Shown here: in pieces, positions 50,983 through 58,648 of the stretch
Position numbering within the stretch: position 1 is the first letter of the stretch
Layout of the letters: each line of letters starts with the position of its first letter
The notes under the pieces: model-generated
The model's database searches: none
Seen by the model: only the letters and a program-made list of their open reading frames with translations
Told to the model about the DNA's origin: nothing
Position numbers and translations under genes: made by a program
Assembly (NCBI GenBank): GCA_035630295.1
Contig: DASQKY010000051.1
Location: 104,994 to 168,993, forward strand
Length of the DNA: 64,000 bases
Source of the DNA: Acidimicrobiales bacterium
GTDB lineage: Bacteria; Actinomycetota; Acidimicrobiia; Acidimicrobiales; Iamiaceae
Direction: 5' to 3'

Positions 50983-52167
50983 GTAGATCTGCAGGACCTT
51001 GGCGTCGCGGGCCAGCTGCTCGACGCGGAACTCGCTCATGTAGCCGTTGCCGCCGAAGAGCTGGACGGCCTCCAGGGCCACCTCGGTGGCGGCCCGGGCC
51101 GAGTAGAGCTTCATGGCCGAGGCCTCGGCCAGGGTCATGGTCCGGCCGGCGGCGGACATCTCGACGGTGCGGAACACCAGGTTCTCGACGTTGAGGCGGG
51201 CCACCTCCATGCGGGCCAGCTTGTCCTGGATGAGCTGGAAGTCGCCGATGGGCTGGCCGAACTGGACCCGGTCCTTGGCGTACTGGACCGAGAGGTCCAG
51301 GCACTCCTGGATGATGCCGAGGGCCATGGCGGCCACGCCGGAGCGCTCCTGGAGGAAGGTGGCCTTGGCCCCCTCGCGGCCCCCCTTGGCCACCTCCTCG
51401 GTCTCGCCGATGAGCCGGTCGCGCCCGACCCGCACGTCGGTCAGGAACAGCTCCCCGGTGGGCGAGCTGTGCATGCCCATCTTGCGGAGGGGCTTGGACT
51501 GCTCCAGGCCAGGCATGCCCCGGTCGAGGACGAAGGACAGGACCTTGCGCTGCGAGAGGTCGTTGCCCTCGTCGAGCTTGCAGATGAAGACGATGGTGTC
51601 TGCGTAGGGGCCGTTGGTGATGAACGTCTTGGAGCCGTTGAGGACGTACTCGTCGCCGTCGCGCTTGGCCGTGGCCCGCATTGAGCCGAAGGCGTCGGAC
51701 CCGGAGCCGGGCTCGGTGATGGCCCAGGCCCCGACCTTCTCCAGGGTCAGCAGCTCGGGGACCCAGCGCTCCTTCTGGGCGATGGTGCCCTTGGCGTTGA
51801 TGGCCGCCGAGGTGAGGCCCATGGACACGCCCATGGCGGTGACCATGCCGGGGCAGACCCGGCACAGCTCGATGATGGGGATGAGGGTCAGCGAGGAGGC
51901 GCCGCCGTCGCCCTCGCGGGTCGGCTTCTCGGGGGGCGTCCCTCCGGCGTCGACGGCGGCGGCCACCGCCTTCTCGAACTCGATGCCCTTGGCGAAGCGG
52001 TCGCGGGCGGCCACGTCCATGCCGAAGTCGCGGAACATCTTGCGGAGGACGTCGTACGGCGGGGTGTCCCCGTGCTCGAACTCGTCGATCCGGGGGCGGA
52101 TCTCCTTGTCGATGAACTGGCGCACCGCGCCCCGCACCATCTCCTGCTCCTCGGACCACTGGTACAC
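50926..52167 (-). CDS. Acyl-CoA dehydrogenase
   Basis: A 413-residue enzyme with [17 protein letters not shown] (about residue 150), [17 protein letters not shown] and a C-terminal [35 protein letters not shown]. The position of the common catalytic Glu (EGT) is GGT here, so the base must lie elsewhere, as in isovaleryl- or long-chain-type enzymes. Start GTG 52167 ([10 protein letters not shown]), because GAGGGG precedes it; the codon two positions earlier is GTT. A GACCG-GG-CGGTC palindrome lies about 50 bases upstream. Substrate unknown. Confidence 0.9.
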   Translation of the reverse strand: [413 protein letters not shown]

Positions 52168-52212
52168 GGCAACCCCTCGGCTCGTCGGCGTCGGGTCCAC
52201 GGTAGGGCGCAC

Positions 52213-52228
52213 TTGACCGGGCGGTCTA
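52213..52228. promoter_or_regulatory. Possible TetR-type operator upstream of acyl-CoA dehydrogenase
   Basis: TTGACCGGGCGGTCTA: arms GACCG/CGGTC around two bases, outer T/A also symmetric. It overlaps the expected -35 region of a TACCGT -10 (minus strand, about 52199-52204). Confidence 0.35.
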
Positions 52229-52260
52229 GTTGCCGGGCCACCCGCCGGGGCGACGCCGAG

Positions 52261-53385
52261 CTAGCTCAGGCTGACCCGCTGGGCCGCCGGATCGGAGGTG
52301 GAGCCGAGGGTGATCCGCCCCCAGTGGGTCTTGCGGGTGTACTCGCCCAGGAGCCCCACCTCGCCCTCGCGGCCCGCCGTCCACGTGGCGTAGGCCACCC
52401 GCAGCAGGCCGGTGGCGTCGCGGAAGGCGGTGAGCCCCCCGGGCCCGCTCCGGCCGTTGCCGCCCATCAGCATCGGGCCCCGCGTGTCCAGGGTGCACGG
52501 GCCGGTGGGGGCCGCGCAGCGGGCGAAGCCGGTGACGTAGCTGGAGGTGTTCCACTGCCCGGCCGAGTAGAAGAGCAGGTAGGTCTTGGTCTGCGGGTCG
52601 TAGGCCATGGTCGGGTTCTCGAGGAAGACGTGGCCCCGGAGCGTGGTGTCGACGGTGCCGTCGTGCCAGGGCAGGCCCTGGGAGGCGAGGATCGTCGGGG
52701 TGGCGTTGATCCCGCCCACCACCCGGCCGACGCTGTCGAGACGGACCACGCCGATGTTGTCCCGGGTGCGGCTCAGGGCCACCAGGAGGTGCAGCTTGCC
52801 GTCGTGGCCCCGCACCACCTCGGGGTCCAGGGCCCCTCGGCCCCACCGGTTGGAGGCGGGCTGCCCGGCGATGGCCCCCTCCGCCGGGAGGCCGCAGTAC
52901 AGCGGCGTGCTCCAGGGCGTGAACGGTCCCAGCGGCGAGGTGGCGTCGGCCCGCCCGATGCACAGGTCGTTGTTCTCGTTGGTGGTCGCCGCCCGGTGCT
53001 TGGCCGCGAAGTACACGACGAAGGCGCCGTTGATCCGGGTCACCGAGGGGGCCCAGATCTCCCACTCGGTCGGGTCGACCCACGCCGGCCGGTCGGGCAT
53101 GGCGTCGCGGGGGTTGGTGGCCCAGTCCAGCTGGCTCTGCCCGAGGGTGCCGTTGAAGCTGGAGATCGGGCGGACCGGGAGGCGCATGTTGTTGGTGGAG
53201 CCGTACAGGTAGGTGGCCCCGGCGTGGACCAGCACGGCCGGGTCGGAGTTGTCGAACACCCGGGGCGCGTTGGGCCGCTGGCCCACGGCCGGTTGGCCCA
53301 GGGTGGGCCCGCACGCCGCCACCAGGCCCATGGCCAACGCCACCGCGCCGATCGACACCGCCGTCTTCGTCCTGCGCTTGCTCAT
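52261..53385 (-). CDS. Secreted lipoprotein with GH43-like five-bladed beta-propeller
   Basis: A 374-residue protein. The signal peptide ends LVAAC (lipobox about residue 25). The mature part resembles glycoside hydrolase family 43/62-type propellers: FDNSDPAVLVHAGATYLYGS (catalytic Asp region), EIWAPSVTRINGAFVVYFAA, LDPEVVRGHDGKLHLLVAL, and FLENPTMAYDPQTKTYLLFYS (candidate general acid Glu). It probably acts on arabino- or galacto-type polysaccharides outside the cell, but the enzyme activity is uncertain. ATG 53385 has AGGAAG upstream. Confidence 0.78.
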   Translation of the reverse strand: MSKRRTKTAVSIGAVALAMGLVAACGPTLGQPAVGQRPNAPRVFDNSDPAVLVHAGATYLYGSTNNMRLPVRPISSFNGTLGQSQLDWATNPRDAMPDRPAWVDPTEWEIWAPSVTRINGAFVVYFAAKHRAATTNENNDLCIGRADATSPLGPFTPWSTPLYCGLPAEGAIAGQPASNRWGRGALDPEVVRGHDGKLHLLVALSRTRDNIGVVRLDSVGRVVGGINATPTILASQGLPWHDGTVDTTLRGHVFLENPTMAYDPQTKTYLLFYSAGQWNTSSYVTGFARCAAPTGPCTLDTRGPMLMGGNGRSGPGGLTAFRDATGLLRVAYATWTAGREGEVGLLGEYTRKTHWGRITLGSTSDPAAQRVSLS

Positions 53386-53508
53386 GCTTCTGCTTCCTGC
53401 CCGCGGGCGCGGGGGTGAACGCCGCCCCTCGCACCATCGGCCGCCGAGTCCCGAAGTGGAGGGTTCAGTCTGGCAGGGCGCCGTGGCGTCGGTCGAGGTG
53501 GCTGCCGG

Positions 53509-53871
53509 TCAGCGGCCCGGGTCGGTCCCCCGCCGCCAGGTCAGCCAGGCCGACGCCTGCGCCACGCTGACCGGGCGACCGCCGGCCACCCGGGCCCGGC
53601 GGGCCAGTCGGTGCCGCCGCCGGAGGTGCCGCTGCAGCACGTGGGCGGCCACGTCGAGCAGCCAGGCGTCGAAGGCGGTGGCCTCGGGCTCGAAGGTGTG
53701 CCGGCGGGCCCAGGCCTCGACGAAGGTCTGGACGGTCAGCTCCTCGCCCAGGTCGTGGCCCACCTCCGCCTCGAGGTAGCGCATGACCACGCCCACGTGG
53801 GCCCGGTACAGGTCCGACGGGTCCTCGTCCCAGGGCGAGGGCGTGTCATAGGCGAACGGGACGGCGGACAT
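53509..53871 (-). CDS. Sigma-70 region-2-like protein lacking region 4
   Basis: A 120-residue protein whose residues 17-95 look like ECF sigma region 2 (LYRAHVGVVMRYLEAEVGHDLGEELTVQTFVEAWARR, then FDAWLLDVAAHVLQRHLRRRHRL). The chain ends shortly after, without the region-4 helix-turn-helix that reads -35 boxes. It could be a degenerate sigma factor, an anti-sigma-like decoy or a truncated gene. ATG 53871 is the most conservative start; GTG 53889 would add six residues. The longer upstream frame runs through a tRNA gene and is not real. Confidence 0.6.
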   Translation of the reverse strand: MSAVPFAYDTPSPWDEDPSDLYRAHVGVVMRYLEAEVGHDLGEELTVQTFVEAWARRHTFEPEATAFDAWLLDVAAHVLQRHLRRRHRLARRARVAGGRPVSVAQASAWLTWRRGTDPGR

Positions 53872-54013
53872 CCCTGAGCGCTCACGCGACACCCCTTCAC
53901 CCCCCAACTGCGTCCTTGCGCTGGCCGTAGCTCCTGCCATCAGACCACGACGGAGGTTGCGCGACATGCGCGGCCAGCACCGCCGGCGAGCCCGGGTCTG
54001 AGGCATCACGTCC

Positions 54014-54090
54014 TGGTCTGGCCGGGGAGATTCGAACTCCCGACCCCCTGCTCCCAAAGCAGGTGCGCTACCAAGCTGCGCCACGGCCAG
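54014..54090 (-). tRNA. tRNA-Pro (anticodon UGG), CCA encoded
   Basis: A full cloverleaf on the minus strand: acceptor CTGGCCG/CGGCCAG (54090-54084 with 54024-54018), D-arm GCGC...GCGC, anticodon stem CCTGC/GCAGG with loop TTTGGGA (anticodon TGG), T-arm GGGAG-TTCGAAT-CTCCC. Discriminator A at 54017 and encoded CCA at 54016-54014. Confidence 0.97.
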
Positions 54091-54251
54091 TCGGGGTCAC
54101 GGTACCGCAGGCGCCCAGGCCGCCCGGCGGCGGCCGGGCTCGCCGGGGGAGGTGGCGCACCGGCGCTGCGGCCGTCGCGCCCGGGGTGGGAGGATGGCCC
54201 GACGCACCCACCGGCCCCACCGCGGGCCTCCGACCAGAGCCGGGCGGCACC

Positions 54252-55106
54252 ATGAGCGACACCCCCGAAGCCCCCTCCCCCAGCCCGCCCGAGGTGGCGA
54301 TCCTGACCCTGGCCGAGGAGCCCGAGGCCTGGGCCGCGGCCGGCTTCGCGGTGGACGAGGGCGGGACGTGCCGGCTGGGCCACGTCACCCTGGAGCTGAT
54401 CGGCCGGGAGGCCGGCACCGGCGTGGTCGGCTGGGCGTTGCGGGGCCTGCCCGAGGGGGCGGCCACCGACCTCGAGGGCTTCCCGACCCGGGCCACCGAC
54501 CAGGGCCGGGCCCAGCCGGCCGAGCACCCGTGCTCGGCGGTGGCCGTGGACCACCTGGTCCTCCTGTCCGACGACCTGGAGCGCACCGTGGGCGCGGCCG
54601 CCACCGTGGGCCTCACCCCCCGCCGGTGGCGCGACCACGTCCTGCCCGACGGCACCGAGGCCCGGCAGGCCTTCTTCCGGGTGGGCCAGGTGGTGCTGGA
54701 GGTGGTGGCCCCCCGCGCCCGCCCGGCCCAGCCCCGCCCCGGGGTGCGGGCCTTCGGGCTGGCCGTCACCGCCCTGGACATCGAGCGGGCCCGGGCCTGC
54801 CTGGGCGACGCCCTGGGCCCGACCCGCCCGGCGGTCCAGCCCGGCCGCTTCATCGCCACCGTGCGGCGGGGTGCCCACGGCCTGACCATCCCCCTGGCCC
54901 TGATGAGCCCCGCCCCCCGCCGGCCCCCCGGGCCCGCCGGCGGCCCGCCCCCGGCCGACGGCCGGGCCGGCGACGCCCCCGCCGGCCCGAGCGACGCCGA
55001 CCCGAGCAGCACCGACCCGAGCGATGCCGACCCGAGCGACTCCGGGCCGAGCGACCCCGGGCCGAGCGACTCGGAGCCCGAGGGGCCCTTCGCCATCCCC
55101 GGCTGA
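54252..55106 (+). CDS. VOC/glyoxalase-like protein with low-complexity tail
   Basis: A 284-residue protein. Two VOC-like halves are visible (VAILTLAEEPEAWAAAGF... and VDHLVLLSDDLERTVGAAATVGLTPRRWRDH...QAFFRVGQVVLEVV), as in glyoxalase-like family 2 proteins. Metal ligands are not certain and function is unknown. The last 65 residues are Pro/Gly then a PSDxDPSD/PSDSGPSDPGPSD repeat (DNA about 54988-55078). ATG 54252 is the first start after the tRNA; no Shine-Dalgarno or close -10 is visible. Confidence 0.7.
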   Translation: MSDTPEAPSPSPPEVAILTLAEEPEAWAAAGFAVDEGGTCRLGHVTLELIGREAGTGVVGWALRGLPEGAATDLEGFPTRATDQGRAQPAEHPCSAVAVDHLVLLSDDLERTVGAAATVGLTPRRWRDHVLPDGTEARQAFFRVGQVVLEVVAPRARPAQPRPGVRAFGLAVTALDIERARACLGDALGPTRPAVQPGRFIATVRRGAHGLTIPLALMSPAPRRPPGPAGGPPPADGRAGDAPAGPSDADPSSTDPSDADPSDSGPSDPGPSDSEPEGPFAIPG

Positions 55107-55146
55107 GGTCCCGGCCCGGGCGGGCCCGCCGGCCGCCCGGCACGGG

Positions 55147-55152
55147 TAGGGT
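55147..55152 (+). promoter_or_regulatory. -10 element TAGGGT (leaderless uORF)
   Basis: TAGGGT ends seven bases before GTG 55160. Confidence 0.5.
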
Positions 55153-55159
55153 CGCCGCG

Positions 55160-55186
55160 GTGATCACCGCCGCGCCGTCAGCCTGA
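55160..55186 (+). CDS. Leaderless 8-codon upstream ORF
   Basis: GTG 55160 starts an eight-residue frame (MITAAPSA) right behind a -10 box. Its TGA (55184-55186) overlaps the ATG of the next gene as TGATG. The downstream ATG has no Shine-Dalgarno sequence, so ribosomes most likely reach it by termination-reinitiation. Confidence 0.5.
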   Translation: MITAAPSA

Positions 55187-55788
55187 TGCTCGACCACGTC
55201 TTCACCGACGCCATCGGCGCCCTGCGCGACGCCATGGAGTCCGCCTTCCTGGAGCGCCAGGCCTTCGAGGAGCGGTTCCACGCCGATGTCCTGCTCGGCG
55301 ACCTCACCTGGGAGACGTCGTACTCGCTGCCGGGCGAGGGCGTGCCCCCCCGCACCCGGGCCGACATCACCCTCGACTGGCCCACCTGGGCCCAGACCGC
55401 CTACCGCTCCTGGTACATCGGCGAGGAGCTGGACGAGCCGCCCCGCATCGAGATCGAGATCGTGATGCGGGTCCAGCGCCTGGCCACCTCGCCGGGGGTG
55501 GCCGAGGTGCTGGCCAGCCTGCCCGAGGAGTCATCGATCATCGGGGCCGAGCGCCTGCAACGCTCCGGCCCCACGCTGGAGACGGTGTTCGACGACGACC
55601 TGGCCGCCGAGGAGTACGCGGTGGAGGTCTCCTACGAGGGGTCCTACGACCTGGAGGAGGAGGTGCTGGCCGACGGGTCGGTGCTGGACTCCCACTTCGC
55701 CTCCATGGGCGGCTGGATCGCCTCCACCCTGGTCCGGCTGGGCGACCTGAAGCTCGACTACCTCCCCCCCGAGGACGCCCACAGCTGA
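55186..55788 (+). CDS. Conserved hypothetical protein
   Basis: A 200-residue soluble, acidic protein (VFTDAIGALRDAMESAFLERQAFEERFHADVLL at the start; repeated beta-strand pattern later; acidic EEY/EEEVLADGSV near the end). I do not recognise the family. ATG 55186 overlaps the stop of an eight-codon leaderless ORF. It is followed 25 bases later by the enoyl-CoA hydratase gene, which has its own -10. Confidence 0.65.
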   Translation: MLDHVFTDAIGALRDAMESAFLERQAFEERFHADVLLGDLTWETSYSLPGEGVPPRTRADITLDWPTWAQTAYRSWYIGEELDEPPRIEIEIVMRVQRLATSPGVAEVLASLPEESSIIGAERLQRSGPTLETVFDDDLAAEEYAVEVSYEGSYDLEEEVLADGSVLDSHFASMGGWIASTLVRLGDLKLDYLPPEDAHS

Positions 55789-55799
55789 GCGGCGGGCCG

Positions 55800-55805
55800 T
55801 AGGGT
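55800..55805 (+). promoter_or_regulatory. -10 element TAGGGT (leaderless enoyl-CoA hydratase)
   Basis: TAGGGT ends eight bases before ATG 55814. Confidence 0.5.
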
Positions 55806-55813
55806 CCCCGGCC

Positions 55814-56614
55814 ATGTCCGATGTCGTGATCGTCGAGGTGGCCGACGGGGTCGCCACCCTCACCCTCAACCGACCCGAGGCCCGCAACGCCCTGTCCACC
55901 GAGCTGCTGCGGGCCCTGCCCCGGGTGGTGGCCGACCTCGACGCCGACCCCGCGGTGGCCGCCCTGGTGCTGACCGGCGCCGACCCCGCCTTCTGCGCCG
56001 GGCTCGACCTGCGGGAGGTGGGCCGCGGCGACGGCGGGCCCCTGCGGGCCAGCGGGGCCATGGGCGGCACCGACGCCGAGGCCCGGGCCCGGCGCGGCCC
56101 CCTCCCCCACCGGACCAAGCCCCTCATCGGGGCGGTCAACGGGGCGGCGGTGACCGGCGGGCTGGAGCTGGCCCTGGCCTGCGACTGGCTGGTGGCCTCG
56201 GAGCGGGCCCGCTTCGCCGACACCCATGCCCGGGTCGGCATCCAGCCCGGGTGGGGCCTGAGCGTGCTCCTGCCCGAGGCGGTGGGCCTGCGCCGGGCCC
56301 GGGAGATGAGCGCCACCGGCAACTTCGTCGACGCCGACACGGCCCTGCGCTGGGGCCTGGTCAACCACGTGGTGGCCCACGACGACCTGCTGGCCACGGC
56401 CCAGGGCCTGGCCCGGGACGTGGCCTCCAACGACACCGCGGCGGTGAGCCGCCTGCTGGCCACCTACGCCGAGGGCAGCGAGACCACGGCCGGCGAGGCC
56501 TGGGCCCTGGAGGCCCGGGTGGCGGCCGAGTGGCAGGGCCGGGCCTTCGACCCGGCCGAGGTGGCTCGGCGCCGCCAGGCCATCACCGAGCGAGGTCGGG
56601 CCCAGCAGGGCTGA
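55814..56614 (+). CDS. Enoyl-CoA hydratase/isomerase family protein
   Basis: A 266-residue crotonase. The oxyanion-hole segments are DPAFCAGLDLREVG (about residue 60) and AVNGAAVTGGLELALACDWLVAS (about 110), followed by ADTHARVGIQPGWGLSVLLPEAVG, all in place. It probably hydrates trans-2-enoyl-CoA in beta-oxidation. Length normal. ATG leaderless. Convergent with the diiron protein gene. Confidence 0.92.
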   Translation: MSDVVIVEVADGVATLTLNRPEARNALSTELLRALPRVVADLDADPAVAALVLTGADPAFCAGLDLREVGRGDGGPLRASGAMGGTDAEARARRGPLPHRTKPLIGAVNGAAVTGGLELALACDWLVASERARFADTHARVGIQPGWGLSVLLPEAVGLRRAREMSATGNFVDADTALRWGLVNHVVAHDDLLATAQGLARDVASNDTAAVSRLLATYAEGSETTAGEAWALEARVAAEWQGRAFDPAEVARRRQAITERGRAQQG

Positions 56615-56635
56615 GCCGGCCCGCCCGGGTGGGGC

Positions 56636-57802
56636 CTAGGCCGTCTCAGCCTCGGCCGCGGCGCGGTCCTTGCTGACCTCGTCCAGCAGCTCGTACTCCT
56701 CGCCGGTGTCGACCCAGCTCTCGAACTGGGTCACGCCCAGGGTGTCGAAGCGCTTGCGGAGCCAGCCGTCGTTGGCGTCCAGCAGGCCCAGCTTCTTGCA
56801 GTTGGGCACGATCTTGGAGAACAGGAGCTGCTGGAACGGGTCCTCGTTCTTCTGCTCCGGGGTCACGTTGAAGACCTGGAGGGCGTCCTTGGTGCTGACG
56901 CCCATGCGGTCCCACACCTCTTGCTGGAGGAACCGGTCGCGCATGCGCACCGCGGCCTCGAAGGCGAACTCCTGGCGCTCCAGCAGCTCGGCCTCGGTCA
57001 GCTCGGCGTAGTACTCCTTCAGGCTGAGCACGCCGAAGGCCACGTGGCGGGCCTCGTCGCTCATGACGTAACGGAGGAGCTGCTTGAGCAGGGGGCAGGG
57101 GGTGGTCTGGAAGGCCATGCCGAAGGCGGCCAGGGCCAGGCCCTCGACCATGACCTGCATGCCCAGGTAGGTCATGTCCCACCGGCTGTCCTCGATGATG
57201 TCGTCTAGGAGCATCTTGAGGTGGGCGTTGATCGGGTAGTGGCCCGAGAGCTTGGTGTCCAGGTAGCGGGCGAAGACCTCGACGTGGCGGGCCTCGTCCA
57301 TGACCTGGGTGGCGGCGTAGTACTTGGCGTCGATCCACGGGACCGTCTCGACGATCTTGGCCGTGCACAGCAGGGCGCCCTGCTCGCCGTGCATGAACTG
57401 GCTGAGGCTCCAGTTCTGGGTCTGGATGGAGAGGTCCATCCACTCCTTCTCGCCCCAGCGCTCGAACACGGTGCCGGTGAGGTCGATGCCCATGTCGGCT
57501 CGCATGGAGATGCGCATCTCCATCATGCGGCGGGCGAACTCCTCCTGGTCGACCGGCGTCTCCCACGGCAGGTCCGTGGTGCCGTTCCACATGGAGTTCT
57601 TGGCCTTCTCGTAGAGCTTCTCGAGGGAGGGCCGGGCCCCCTTCTCGTAGTCCCAGGTGAAGATGGCGTCCGCGTTGTCCCGCACGGCGTGGATGGCCTC
57701 GTCGACGTCGGTGTTGGAGACCGACAGGATGGCCTCCAGGTCGTCGACGTCGTCGCGGCCGAGGATCTCGGCGTCGCGGTCAGGGGTGTCGGTGGTGGCC
57801 AT
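56636..57802 (-). CDS. Ferritin-like diiron protein (RNR-R2/AurF-like)
   Basis: A 388-residue protein with a complete diiron set: FMHGEQGALLCTAKIVE (Glu), QVMDEARHVEVFARYL (Glu-x2-His), QVMVEGLALAAFG (Glu) and YVMSDEARHVAFGVLSLKEYY (Glu-x2-His). It belongs to the ribonucleotide-reductase-like ferritin superfamily; likely an oxygenase or oxidase, but not class I R2 itself because no nrdE or radical-tyrosine context is seen. GAGGAG precedes ATG 57802. It lies 23 bases downstream of a TetR gene, so probably under that repressor. Confidence 0.83.
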   Translation of the reverse strand: MATTDTPDRDAEILGRDDVDDLEAILSVSNTDVDEAIHAVRDNADAIFTWDYEKGARPSLEKLYEKAKNSMWNGTTDLPWETPVDQEEFARRMMEMRISMRADMGIDLTGTVFERWGEKEWMDLSIQTQNWSLSQFMHGEQGALLCTAKIVETVPWIDAKYYAATQVMDEARHVEVFARYLDTKLSGHYPINAHLKMLLDDIIEDSRWDMTYLGMQVMVEGLALAAFGMAFQTTPCPLLKQLLRYVMSDEARHVAFGVLSLKEYYAELTEAELLERQEFAFEAAVRMRDRFLQQEVWDRMGVSTKDALQVFNVTPEQKNEDPFQQLLFSKIVPNCKKLGLLDANDGWLRKRFDTLGVTQFESWVDTGEEYELLDEVSKDRAAAEAETA

Positions 57803-57825
57803 GTCAGGTGCTCCTCGGGGGACGA

Positions 57826-58494
57826 TCAGGTCGCTGGGGGTGAGTCGGTGGTCAGGTCGACGGACGGGGGGACGGCCAGGGCGGCGATGAGGTGGGCGAT
57901 GAGCTGCTCCCAGGGCCCGGCCTCGGGCAGGGGCACCTCGACCGCGTCGAGCAGGAGGAAGCCGAAGCCCAGGGCGTGGCAGAAGGTCACCAGCACGTCG
58001 GTGTCGAGCTCGGCGCCGATGCCGCCGGTGGCCTTGGCCGCCTCGATGACGGCCCGGAGGCGGTCGCGGCGCTCGACCACCCGGCCCCGGATGAGCTCGG
58101 CCACCGCGGGGTCGCGGCGCGCCGCGATGAAGGCCTCGGTCAGCAGGGCGCTGTCGCGGTCGCCGTCGCAGGAGCGCTGCACCAGGTGGCTGCCGGCGAT
58201 GGCCAGCACGTCCTCGGCCCGGCCCTGGAAACGGTGGTCGGCGAAGAGCGAGTCCAGCTCGTCGGTGGTGTGGGCGTCGAGGGCGGCCACCAGGAGCTCG
58301 GCCTTGCCGGCGTAGCGGCTGTAGATGGCGCCGGTGGTCACGCCGGCCCGGCGGGCGATCTCGGCCACCCCGGCCCGGTCGTAGCCCCGCTCGGCGAACA
58401 CCGCAGCGGCCGCGTCGAGCAGGCGATCGCCCAGGGTGGGCGAGGGGTCGGCCACCGGTGGCGGTTCGGGGAGGCTCTCGGCAGCGACGACCAC
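57826..58494 (-). CDS. TetR-family transcriptional regulator
   Basis: A 222-residue repressor. The N-terminal helix-turn-helix (LLDAAAAVFAERGYDRAGVAEIARRAGVTTGAIYSRYAGKAELL, about residues 25-68) is clear; the ligand-binding C-terminal part is helical and variable. GTG 58494 is six bases after TATTAT, leaderless. A 21-base palindrome covers this -10, indicating autorepression. The next gene on the same strand encodes the diiron protein; the divergent nucleoside importer starts 150 bases away and could also be controlled. Confidence 0.92.
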   Translation of the reverse strand: MVVAAESLPEPPPVADPSPTLGDRLLDAAAAVFAERGYDRAGVAEIARRAGVTTGAIYSRYAGKAELLVAALDAHTTDELDSLFADHRFQGRAEDVLAIAGSHLVQRSCDGDRDSALLTEAFIAARRDPAVAELIRGRVVERRDRLRAVIEAAKATGGIGAELDTDVLVTFCHALGFGFLLLDAVEVPLPEAGPWEQLIAHLIAALAVPPSVDLTTDSPPAT

Positions 58495-58498
58495 CCGA

Positions 58499-58519
58499 CG
58501 ATAATAACGGTTGTTATCG
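58499..58519. promoter_or_regulatory. TetR operator palindrome with embedded -10
   Basis: CGATAATAACGGTTGTTATCG: nine of ten base pairs symmetric about a central G. It contains the minus-strand -10 TATTAT (58506-58501), six bases before GTG 58494, and is the most AT-rich stretch nearby. Confidence 0.7.
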
Positions 58520-58570
58520 CCGAGGGGAAGGGGGTCGCCACCTCCCCCAGCCGAGGCCCGGACCGGGGGG

Positions 58571-58576
58571 TAGGGT
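58571..58576 (+). promoter_or_regulatory. Possible -10 TAGGGT for the BMP importer operon
   Basis: TAGGGT with about 65 bases of leader to GTG 58649, which has GAAGGAGA upstream. Confidence 0.35.
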
Positions 58577-58648
58577 GCGGCCGCATCCCCCCCGCCCGCG
58601 ACGACCGGGCCCCGGTCGCCAGGGTGGTCCCCACAGAAGGAGACCGCT

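Noticed and set aside
53872-54084. Upstream extension of the sigma-like ORF (to 54084)
   Set aside because: The extension runs through the tRNA-Pro gene and has no sigma-like sequence.
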